Below, piece after piece: positions 1-6,010 of a DNA stretch of 7,936 nucleotides. Origin of the DNA: Desulfovibrio sp. GTDB taxonomy: Bacteria > Desulfobacterota > Desulfovibrionia > Desulfovibrionales > Desulfovibrionaceae. The stretch's first letter is position 1. The number at the start of each line of letters is the position of its first letter. A model generated the notes under the pieces. The model was given only the letters and a program-made list of their open reading frames with translations. It made no database searches and was not told the origin of the DNA. A program made the translations under genes and the position numbers. The stretch covers positions 6,464-14,399 of the forward strand of contig JAAUYW010000006.1 in assembly GCA_014804915.1 (NCBI GenBank), read 5' to 3'.

Positions 1-476
1 GGCCCCACCGGAATGGTCATCATGCCATGCAGCTCGCTGCCCAGCTGAAAGCCTGATCCGGCAGTCCAGAGTCCATAGCCTACAGCGACCTGCATCCTGT
101 CCGCCTCGGTCAGGCCGGCCAGCTCATAGCAGCGCGCCATCTGCAATGCGAAAGTCTGCGTGTCCCTGGCTGTGTAGGCGAGAATCTTGCGCTTGCCCGT
201 TGTGCCGCTGGAGGCGTGAACGCGGACTACCTCCCTTTCCGGCACTGCAAGCAGCGGCAGCGGGTAGCCCTCGCGCAGATCATCGGCATCAGTGAAAGGC
301 AGGCTGGAAAGATCGGCAAGACTGGCGATGGAATTCGGCTCCACGCCTGCGGCTTTCAGTTTGGACGCGTACTGGGGGGAATTAAAAGCGTGATTTACAG
401 TCCAGATCAGCCCCTGCGTCTGGATTTCCGCAAGCTCCTCTTCATCATATTGAGGTATGAAGCGCCATGCGCCCAT
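1..476 (-). CDS. paaK: Phenylacetate-CoA ligase-like AMP-forming acyl-CoA synthetase, N-terminal part
   Basis: This is the first 158 residues of an ANL-superfamily enzyme; the rest lies beyond the left edge. The PaaK family activates phenylacetate or other aryl acids with ATP and CoA in the cytoplasm. The start MGAWRFIPQYDEEELAEIQT is typical of the short PaaK N-terminus. The phosphate-binding A3 motif SSGTTGKRK is at residues 89-97, preceded by VRVHAS and followed by YTARD, both typical of PaaK. A later stretch VGYGLWTAGSGFQLG also fits. The ATG at 476 lies 12 nt after the deacetylase stop, so the two genes are probably cotranscribed; no good ribosome binding site is visible. Sulfate reducers often carry several PaaK-like proteins, some linked to indolepyruvate oxidoreductase or acting on other acids. 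The substrate is therefore unknown here and the symbol is family-level. Confidence 0.88.
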   Translation of the reverse strand, partial: MGAWRFIPQYDEEELAEIQTQGLIWTVNHAFNSPQYASKLKAAGVEPNSIASLADLSSLPFTDADDLREGYPLPLLAVPEREVVRVHASSGTTGKRKILAYTARDTQTFALQMARCYELAGLTEADRMQVAVGYGLWTAGSGFQLGSELHGMMTIPVG

Positions 477-488
477 ATCGCAGCCGCG

Positions 489-1382
489 CTAGAGGCCGCC
501 AGTTGTCGCCGGCGCGACAGCCTGGGCTTCTTCCAGATCAAGGCCTGGCGCAATGCCGCCCGTCAGTTTCCAGGGACGGCTGCAGCGGGCGAGGGGCAGC
601 GGCGCAGAGCCTGCGGCATAAGCCGGAGCCGCAGGGCGCGCCCTGACAGGCGCAGGCGGCCTTTGCGGCTCATGGCGGCTCATCGCCAGGGCAGGCTCGG
701 GATCTATAATGCCTGCCAGATACTCGCTGACAGTTACAAAACGCTCGCAGCCCCCGGCTTTCAGATTGGCGATAATCTTTGGCAGATCCTGCACCGTGGT
801 CTTGTGCGTGTCATGAAACAGGAAAATGCCCCGCAGGGCGCCGTCATCGTAAATCGTGCCCCGCGTTGACGGCAGTTTGGCGTAATCTTCAGGCAGCTTT
901 TTCCAGTCGCGGCTATCGAGCGACCAGAGAATTATATCCACGCCCAGCTCATTGGCTATTTCAATTGTGCGATCGTCAAAATTGCCATAGGGCGGGCGCA
1001 TGTAAAGGGGCGTCACGCCAAGGGAGCGCAACAGGGCATCCGTTTCCGCAAGCTCGCTGTATTGCCGCTCGTAGCTGCAGACGCGCAGATTGGGATGCGA
1101 CCAGGTGTGATTGCCTGTTTCATGCCCTTCCGCGTCTATCCTGCGCACTATTTCGGGAAAATGGCGCGCGTTCTGGCCCAGCAGAAAGAAAGTGGCCTTG
1201 ATGCCGTAGCTATCCAGCATATCCAGCAGTTCAGCTGTATTGGCAGACGGGCCGTCGTCAAAGGTAAGGGCGCAGAGATTTTCGGGCATGCGCTGATCCA
1301 TGATCCTGTTGCCGCCCACGACAGCCGCGCAGAGATTCCTGGCGCAAAAGAGAACAAAAAGCAGAATGAGAATCTTTTTCAT
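489..1382 (-). CDS. Secreted polysaccharide deacetylase (NodB/CE4 domain) with Pro/Ala-rich tail
   Basis: This is a 297-residue metal-dependent deacetylase of carbohydrate esterase family 4, which removes N- or O-acetyl groups from peptidoglycan or other glycans. All family motifs are visible: TFDDGP at 40-45 (catalytic base and metal Asp 42/43), NHTWSHP at 91-97 (metal His 92 and 96), RPPYG at 129-133, a Trp/Asp motif around WSLDSRDW (153-160), and FLFHDTH at 187-193. Residues 1-20 are a Sec signal peptide (MKKILILLFVLF, then ARNLCA), so it acts outside the cytoplasm. The ATG at 1382 was chosen because it begins the signal peptide; a TTG at 1400 in the same frame overlaps the upstream stop and is less likely. 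After about residue 226 a tail rich in Pro, Ala and Arg follows the domain. It sits between the binding-protein gene (14 nt upstream) and paaK. The substrate cannot be told from sequence. Confidence 0.92.
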   Translation of the reverse strand: MKKILILLFVLFCARNLCAAVVGGNRIMDQRMPENLCALTFDDGPSANTAELLDMLDSYGIKATFFLLGQNARHFPEIVRRIDAEGHETGNHTWSHPNLRVCSYERQYSELAETDALLRSLGVTPLYMRPPYGNFDDRTIEIANELGVDIILWSLDSRDWKKLPEDYAKLPSTRGTIYDDGALRGIFLFHDTHKTTVQDLPKIIANLKAGGCERFVTVSEYLAGIIDPEPALAMSRHEPQRPPAPVRARPAAPAYAAGSAPLPLARCSRPWKLTGGIAPGLDLEEAQAVAPATTGGL

Positions 1383-1396
1383 AAATATCTGCCAGG

Positions 1397-2356
1397 TCAA
1401 TCAAGGCAGTCGCACAAGGCGCGCTGGCGCAGGGAGCGCAGCCGGATTGAGCCTTTTTCCAGTTCCAGGCGCAGCTCTTTCAGGCGCCGCGCGATTTCCG
1501 GATTGCCCGCCGCAATCCCGCCAGGCCTGAAATTGACGCCGCCATTTGCCAGCGTATAGGTTAGTATTTCCTTGCCCCTGAAATTTCCGCTTGCGGCCGC
1601 AGCCACAATTTCGGCGACAGCCCTGTCAGCGGCCTTTTCAATGACGCCCAGGGACGCGGAGCCAGAGGCAGCGTCCAGCTCGAGCACCGGTATGCCCCGT
1701 GCCTGCGCCACGGCCCTTGCCGCGCCATTGCCGGCTCCGGCCGCAAGCGCGAGCACAGCCACGCCGGAATCGATGAGCCATTCGGCCTTGCTGGCAGCTT
1801 TCGCGGAATCCGTGAATGAGCCTGCGACTGCCTGGATTATCCGGACGCCCGGGCTTGCGAGAAGCGCGCCCTCGCTGTAGCCGCTGAACAGGGAGCGCAT
1901 GGCAGGCGTGTCCTGCCCGGAGAGCCAGCCTATGGCCGGATTTTGCGGCTGCCTGCCTGCAGAGAAAAGCGCGGCTGCAGCGCCTGCCAGAAACGCAGCC
2001 TGCTCGTCCGCGAATGTCACAGACATTATATTGGGCGCGCGAATGCCTGCGTCAATCGAGCCAAATTTCACGCGCCTGAAATTTGCGGCATTATCGCGCA
2101 GCGCCTCATGCAGACTGTCCGAAGCGACCAGCACAAGGTCGTGGCTGGCCGCCGCGCTCCTGAATATCTCCCTCTGCTTCTCGCCAGGCGGCGCGATGAT
2201 CACTTCGGCCCTGATTTCCGGATTCGCCAAAAGCCCCTTGCGCAGCAGATCCGTCCATGCGGAGGGCTGCTCATGCTCGAGCAGCAGGGCCACGTTCAGG
2301 GGCTCGGCTGCGAGTAATCCAGGCCAGAGCAGAAAAAAAAGCAGAATCGCCGGCAT
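1397..2356 (-). CDS. BMP/PnrA-family substrate-binding protein
   Basis: This is a 319-residue periplasmic binding protein of the basic membrane protein (BMP, PnrA-like) family. Characterised members bind purine nucleosides for an ABC importer. Family features are VKFGSIDAG (96-104), NIMSVTFADEQAAFLAG (109-125), a GY..GA segment near 159-164, the glycine-rich LAAGAGNGAA (204-213), and a C-terminal TLANGGVNF (268-276). Residues 1-17 form a hydrophobic signal peptide likely cut at LAA/EP. The start at 2356 is chosen because the in-frame extension up to 2623 only overlaps the lipoprotein gene and would put the signal peptide inside the chain. Two oddities: there is no lipobox cysteine although many BMP proteins are lipoproteins, and the signal peptide has no basic residue before its hydrophobic core. 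The start lies 2 nt after the lipoprotein stop, suggesting translational coupling. No transporter permease or ATPase gene is in view, so the ligand is inferred only from family and context. Confidence 0.85.
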   Translation of the reverse strand: MPAILLFFLLWPGLLAAEPLNVALLLEHEQPSAWTDLLRKGLLANPEIRAEVIIAPPGEKQREIFRSAAASHDLVLVASDSLHEALRDNAANFRRVKFGSIDAGIRAPNIMSVTFADEQAAFLAGAAAALFSAGRQPQNPAIGWLSGQDTPAMRSLFSGYSEGALLASPGVRIIQAVAGSFTDSAKAASKAEWLIDSGVAVLALAAGAGNGAARAVAQARGIPVLELDAASGSASLGVIEKAADRAVAEIVAAAASGNFRGKEILTYTLANGGVNFRPGGIAAGNPEIARRLKELRLELEKGSIRLRSLRQRALCDCLD

Positions 2357-2358
2357 GG

Positions 2359-2970
2359 CTAGATGCGCTGCGCTCCCTGCTGTTCCTGCTTCGGCTGGCT
2401 GCCCTGCTGCGGCTGAGCCGCGAACTCCCGCGCCGCGCTTTCCAGCACAGCCTGGCCGGTTACAAGCCACTGGCCATTGATTTTTCTCAAAGCCAGCCAG
2501 CTGGTCAGGCTGGTCGGCGTGGTAACCTGCGCGATAGCGGAATCCGGCCCGAGCTCGACGATTCTGGCCTTGCGCAGCGATTCCGGAACCCAGGGGCAGT
2601 TTGGCGTGTCCGATTTCCTGCATTCAGCCATCAGCTCGCCGCTGGAAACGGCGCGGTTCAGCTCATCCGAGATGCGGGCCTGCATATCCACGACATTGCC
2701 AAATATCTGGTCAATGCCGCCGAGCAGATCATTGACATCGCCAAGACCGAACATTTTCGTGATCGCGTTGATCGAATTGAGCGCGCCGCTGTTCTGCGCC
2801 AGATTCCTGATGTGATTGACGGCAAAGGCCTTCATGTCAATGTGGCTCAAAAAGGCTGCGCCGTTGTTCTTCTCCATGGCATTGGCCATCTCGTCAAGCG
2901 CCTTCTGGGGGCCGCTGGCAGTGCAGGCGGCAAGCAGCAGAATCGCTCCGCCAAGCAGATATTTTCTCAT
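2359..2970 (-). CDS. Putative outer-membrane lipoprotein, unknown function
   Basis: This is a 203-residue protein I cannot name. It begins MRKYLLGGAILLLAAC, a lipoprotein signal peptide with lipobox LAAC and lipidated Cys16; the next residue is Thr rather than Asp, which favours the outer membrane in proteobacteria. Residues 22-60 look helical (KALDEMANAMEKNN, then AAFLSHIDMKAF). The C-terminal half has a short beta-like pattern (ARIVELGPDSAIAQVTTPT, then LRKINGQWLVTG), which recalls small NTF2-like or DUF2939-type lipoproteins; this is a guess from the pattern. Two further cysteines at 117 and 125 could form a disulfide. The last 20 residues are Gln-rich and probably disordered. The frame is open upstream to an ATG at 3063, but the signal peptide and a promoter in between point to the ATG at 2970. 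It is the first gene of the short-gap run that continues into the binding protein. Confidence 0.8.
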   Translation of the reverse strand: MRKYLLGGAILLLAACTASGPQKALDEMANAMEKNNGAAFLSHIDMKAFAVNHIRNLAQNSGALNSINAITKMFGLGDVNDLLGGIDQIFGNVVDMQARISDELNRAVSSGELMAECRKSDTPNCPWVPESLRKARIVELGPDSAIAQVTTPTSLTSWLALRKINGQWLVTGQAVLESAAREFAAQPQQGSQPKQEQQGAQRI

Positions 2971-3012
2971 GACAAGCTCGATTTTTTCTACAAGTTCTTC
3001 AAACGGGCAAAA

Positions 3013-3041
3013 ATCATAAATTAGGCAACCCTTGCAGTCCA
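3013..3041 (-). promoter_or_regulatory. Sigma70-like promoter of the lipoprotein gene
   Basis: On the minus strand TGGACT (3036-3041, four of six matches to TTGACA) is followed after exactly 17 nt by TATGAT (3013-3018, five of six matches to TATAAT). Transcription would start near 3005-3007, giving a leader of about 36 nt before the ATG at 2970. The 89-bp gap after mtaD is AT-rich relative to its flanks, which agrees with a regulatory role. This implies the genes from the lipoprotein onward can be transcribed independently of mtaD. Confidence 0.55.
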
Positions 3042-3059
3042 GCGTTTTTGCCCTGAATT

Positions 3060-4367
3060 TCATTTTTGCGCAAATTCTTTTAATGCCGCAATTTCCTTAA
3101 GCAAGTCCGCATAATCAAATCGCGCAAATTCGCCATCCCTGTAAACAACCTCGCCGCCGATCATGGTCAGCCTCACCTCATGGCCGCTGGCAGCATAAAC
3201 GACCTGCGATACCGGGTTGTGCAGCGGCAGCAGGTTGGGGCGCGAAAGATCAAGGGCAATGAGATCCGCATTCGCGCCAGGCGCAAGCCTGCCCAGCAGC
3301 GGGTCGCCAAAGACAGCCGCGCCGCCTAGCGTTGCGAAATCCAGCGCCATGCCTGCCGGCATTGCGGCAGGGTCGCGCCGCACGGCCTTGGCCAAAAGCG
3401 CGGCGCGGGACATTTCCGCAAACATGCTGAGCTGGTTGTTGCTTGCCGGGCCATCCGTGCCTATGCCCAGGCGCACGCCGCTTGCCGCGAGCATTTCAGC
3501 CGGGCACGCGCCCGAGGCCAGCTTCATGTTAGAAGACGGGTTGTGCGCGCCGCACACTCCCTTCGCGCCCAATAGCTCCGCCTCCTCGCGCGTCACATCC
3601 ACAAGGTGGGCGGCAATCATGCGCGTGTCCAGCAGGCCGTTTTCATGGCACCAGGCAACCGGGCGCATTCCGTGCCTCTCCTGGCAGATTGCAGATTCTG
3701 TCGGGGTTTCGGCAAGATGAATGTGCAGCGGCAAGTCAAGATCAAGCGCAAGCTGGCGCGCGCCTGCCAGAATTCCCGCGTCAGTGGTATATACTGAATG
3801 GGGATTGACTGCCAGGCCAATGCGCTCATGGTCACGGTAGCGCTCCGCAAGCTCCGCGGTTTTTTCAAGCGCGGCCTCAAAACTGGCGCATGCGGCCGAG
3901 GGCGCGCCAAACACGGCCTCCCCGCCCAGACAGCGAATGCCGGCGATTTCCGCAGCCTCAAGCGCTGCTTCCTCAAAAATATACATGTCAACGCAGGCTG
4001 TCGTGCCAGTAGCCAGCATTTCCGCATAGCCAAGCAGGCTCCCGAGCCGCACGATCCCGGGCGTGAGCCTGGCTTCTGCCGGAAAGACGGTTTTTGTCAG
4101 CCAGTCCATCAGGGGCTCGTCGTCGGCAAGGCCGCGCAGGAATATCATGGCTGCGTGCGCATGGCTGTTGATCAGGCCGGGCATCACCAGATGTCCGGAA
4201 AGATCAAGAATCTCCGCGCCATTCCAGGCGGCGCTGATTCCGGTCCAGGGGCCGATCGCGGCAATCCTGCCCGCCTGGATGGCTATGCCCGCGTCATTGA
4301 GAATTTCGCGGGCTTCATTCTGGGTAATCACAACCTGGGCATGAATCAGCGTCTGGCAATCAGTCAT
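3060..4367 (-). CDS. mtaD: 5-methylthioadenosine/S-adenosylhomocysteine deaminase
   Basis: This is a 435-residue cytoplasmic amidohydrolase, the usual length for the MTA/SAH deaminase family, which turns S-adenosylhomocysteine or methylthioadenosine into the inosyl form plus ammonia. Metal and catalytic positions are all visible: HAHAAM with His69 and His71, NPHSVY with His190, HIHLAET with His217 and the proton-transfer Glu220, His254 in AAHLV, and Asp305 in GTDGPASNN. LSGHLVMPGLINSHAH and HNPSSNMKLASG are also characteristic. The ATG at 4367 follows GGGGTG at a spacing of 7 nt, a reasonable ribosome binding site. It is transcribed divergently from cytochrome c3 with 72 bp between. Close relatives include aminodeoxyfutalosine deaminase of the menaquinone pathway and other adenosine-type deaminases; the overall pattern fits the MTA/SAH group best, but exact substrate is an inference. 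Confidence 0.9.
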   Translation of the reverse strand: MTDCQTLIHAQVVITQNEAREILNDAGIAIQAGRIAAIGPWTGISAAWNGAEILDLSGHLVMPGLINSHAHAAMIFLRGLADDEPLMDWLTKTVFPAEARLTPGIVRLGSLLGYAEMLATGTTACVDMYIFEEAALEAAEIAGIRCLGGEAVFGAPSAACASFEAALEKTAELAERYRDHERIGLAVNPHSVYTTDAGILAGARQLALDLDLPLHIHLAETPTESAICQERHGMRPVAWCHENGLLDTRMIAAHLVDVTREEAELLGAKGVCGAHNPSSNMKLASGACPAEMLAASGVRLGIGTDGPASNNQLSMFAEMSRAALLAKAVRRDPAAMPAGMALDFATLGGAAVFGDPLLGRLAPGANADLIALDLSRPNLLPLHNPVSQVVYAASGHEVRLTMIGGEVVYRDGEFARFDYADLLKEIAALKEFAQK

Positions 4368-4378
4368 CTGCTTTCACC

Positions 4379-4394
4379 CCTGTGTACAGACAGG
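4379..4394. promoter_or_regulatory. Short dyad in the mtaD/cytochrome c3 divergent region
   Basis: CCTGT, 6 nt, then ACAGG forms a perfect 5-bp inverted repeat with a second nested dyad CTGT-GT-ACAG (4380-4389). It lies between two divergent genes, where an operator acting on both could sit. No convincing -35/-10 pair was found on either strand in this 72-bp gap, so a regulatory role is speculative. Confidence 0.25.
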
Positions 4395-4430
4395 CAAAAA
4401 TGTGAGAGAACAGGGAGGAACAATCCAACT

Positions 4431-4435
4431 GGAGG
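4431..4435 (+). promoter_or_regulatory. Ribosome binding site of cytochrome c3
   Basis: GGAGG lies 4 nt before the ATG at 4440. It fixes the cytochrome c3 start; the same frame is open back to 3798, but that part is only the antisense of mtaD and would bury the signal peptide. Confidence 0.8.
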
Positions 4436-4439
4436 CACC

Positions 4440-4874
4440 ATGCGCCATTCTCTATTCGCAGCCATAGCGCTCGCGCTGGCATTTGCGGGCGCCGCGCACG
4501 CGGATCCGGCTTCTCCCAATTTGTTCAGTATCAGAAAGCCCATTGAGCTGGATGCCGGCAAATCGCCCAGAATGTATGTAACTTTCAACCATTCCAATCA
4601 CAAGAGCGTCAAATGCCGCACCTGCCACCACATGGGGCTGCCAGGCAACCGCTACGCGGCCTGCACCAGCGAGCCCTGCCACAGCCAGCCAGGCGCGTCA
4701 AACCGCGATATCAACAGCGTCTATATGGCCTATCACGCGCCTGACATGGATCGCTCCTGCTATGGCTGCCACAAGGCCCTGGCAGGCAAATACAGGAATT
4801 TCAAAGGCTGCCAGCCCTGCCACGCAACTCCGCAGGGCAGAAAAATGGCCGCGGAGCTCGCCGCAAGGAATTAG
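4440..4874 (+). CDS. Periplasmic tetraheme cytochrome c3 (type I)
   Basis: This is a 144-residue precursor of a class III multiheme cytochrome. Residues 1-21 are a Sec signal peptide cut at AHA/DP. Four heme-binding sites are visible: C59-x2-C62-H63, C75-x4-C80-H81, C107-x2-C110-H111 and C124-x2-C127-H128. The remaining axial ligands are His51 and His54 in FNHSNH, His64 directly after the first site, and His99 in AYH. This order, with two His before the first site, CxxCHH, then a Cx4CH site, is the type I cytochrome c3 signature. Such proteins shuttle electrons in the periplasm between hydrogenases or formate dehydrogenases and membrane complexes. The fourth site is CxxCH, whereas the Desulfovibrio vulgaris type has CxxxxCH; Desulfomicrobium-type proteins share the short form. 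It is divergent from mtaD and ends convergently with the glcF-like gene, their stop codons overlapping in TTAG. No terminator is evident between them. Confidence 0.95.
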   Translation: MRHSLFAAIALALAFAGAAHADPASPNLFSIRKPIELDAGKSPRMYVTFNHSNHKSVKCRTCHHMGLPGNRYAACTSEPCHSQPGASNRDINSVYMAYHAPDMDRSCYGCHKALAGKYRNFKGCQPCHATPQGRKMAAELAARN

Positions 4875-6010
4875 GCGCATCCCTGCGCGTAAATCTGCGC
4901 GACATGGCGCACGGGAACAGCTCCGGCCAGCGCGAGCATGCAGCCAGGACAGGCAGTCGCAATCAGCTCGCAGCCAACGGCCTGCGCCAGCGCGGCCTTG
5001 CGCAGGCGATCCCGCAGCGGCAAACTGGCAGGCTTGAGCAGCGCGTTGGGCCTTTTCGCGGATTTTGGCGTCCTGAGCAAATCCAGGGGCGCGCCGCAGC
5101 AGGCTGGCTCTGGCGAGCTTGCGACATCTTCGCCAAGCAGCCGCAGCGCGGCTTCTTCCGCTTTCGCGTCAAGCAGGCAGGGCGAATGCCAGAAAATGCG
5201 CTGGCTCTGGCAGCGCGCGCCCGCCCTATCCAGCAATACGGTGATATCCGCGCATTTGGCTGCGGCGCTGCCGCAAAGCGCGGCTTCCGCCTTCTTGAGG
5301 CCTGGCGCTGACTGCCAGAGGCTCCGGATGGCTGCCAGGCAGCCAGGGCACGGGCTTGTCAGAAACTCAAATTCATATCTGGAGATGACCCGCAAATTAT
5401 GGGCGACGGCCGCGGAGATATCACCGCCCTGCGCTGCCCTGGGCCTGCCGCAGCAGACAAGGGCTGCGTCCCAGATGACTGAATAGCCATTTGCTTCAAG
5501 CGCGCGGATCGAGTCCGCGATCAGTTCCGGAAAAAAGCGGCGGCTCAGGCAGCCGCCAAAAAGCAGCACATTGCCCTGGCCGCGCTCCCGGCTTGTAAAG
5601 GGGTTGAAAGCGACCCTGGGCAGCGGGCCGGAAATGAGGCCCTGGAGCAAATGCAGCGGCGGCTGGCAAAAATCCCAGGCCAGGGGCGCCCTGGCCAGCG
5701 ACCAGACGAGCGCCTTGCGCGAGGCTGGCAAATGCGGGCCCAGCTGGCGTCTGGCTGCAAAAAAGATCTCCTGCAGGGGCAGCTGTTGCGGACAGGCGCG
5801 GGCGCAGCGGCCGCAGAGCATGCAGCGGCCGAGGGCGGCAACGGCGGCCGCGGGCTTGAGCCCGCCCCTGGCAAGGGCAAGCGCGATCCGCAGTTTGCCT
5901 GCCGGCGCATCTGTCTCCAGGCCGCTTTGGGCATAAACCGGACAGGCAGGCAAACACTGGCCGCAGGCGGAGCAGCTCTCCATTGCGGGCAGGAAGTTGC
6001 TAAGCTTCAT
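4871..6010 (-). CDS. glcF: GlcF-like iron-sulfur protein (two 4Fe-4S clusters plus two CCG domains)
   Basis: This is a 379-residue partner of the FAD oxidase upstream, of the glycolate oxidase / D-lactate dehydrogenase iron-sulfur subunit family. Two ferredoxin-like cluster motifs are at C13-x2-C16-x2-C19-x3-C23-P and C63-x2-C66-x2-C69-x3-C73-P. Two cysteine-rich CCG domains follow: C154, C186-C187-G and C221-PG-C224; then C278, C304-C305-G and C354-PG-C357, as in heterodisulfide-reductase-type proteins. It would carry electrons from the flavin to a quinone or another acceptor. The ATG at 6010 lies inside the end of glcD, overlapping it by 11 nt (ATGAAGCTTAG), which implies translational coupling. 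A longer in-frame start at 6055 lacks support. The protein is somewhat shorter than typical GlcF (about 400-430 residues). In the second CCG domain the usual DPCH(L) appears as SPCLL, so a common histidine is absent. Confidence 0.87.
   Translation of the reverse strand: MKLSNFLPAMESCSACGQCLPACPVYAQSGLETDAPAGKLRIALALARGGLKPAAAVAALGRCMLCGRCARACPQQLPLQEIFFAARRQLGPHLPASRKALVWSLARAPLAWDFCQPPLHLLQGLISGPLPRVAFNPFTSRERGQGNVLLFGGCLSRRFFPELIADSIRALEANGYSVIWDAALVCCGRPRAAQGGDISAAVAHNLRVISRYEFEFLTSPCPGCLAAIRSLWQSAPGLKKAEAALCGSAAAKCADITVLLDRAGARCQSQRIFWHSPCLLDAKAEEAALRLLGEDVASSPEPACCGAPLDLLRTPKSAKRPNALLKPASLPLRDRLRKAALAQAVGCELIATACPGCMLALAGAVPVRHVAQIYAQGCA

Noticed and set aside
216..869. Plus-strand open frame of 217 codons opposite paaK and the deacetylase
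   Set aside because: It is the antisense of two well-supported genes, is Arg-rich without domain features, and arises from GC-rich third positions.
2357..2623. Longer N-terminus of the BMP protein starting at 2623
   Set aside because: It overlaps the lipoprotein gene in another frame and puts the hydrophobic signal peptide at residue 90. It reads as an out-of-frame shadow.
1899..3024. Plus-strand open frames opposite the BMP and lipoprotein genes
   Set aside because: These are Ser/Ala/Arg-rich shadows with no recognisable domain, opposite proteins with clear signal peptides and family motifs.
3798..4439. Plus-strand extension of cytochrome c3 back to 3798 (358-residue frame)
   Set aside because: The extension is antisense to mtaD, has no domain signal and would bury the c3 signal peptide. 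GGAGG before the ATG at 4440 fixes the start.
4875..4888. Hairpin GCGCA-TCCC-TGCGC as an intrinsic terminator for cytochrome c3
   Set aside because: The stem is only 5 bp and no T-run follows on the plus strand; it lies within the glcF coding end, so it may be just codon composition.
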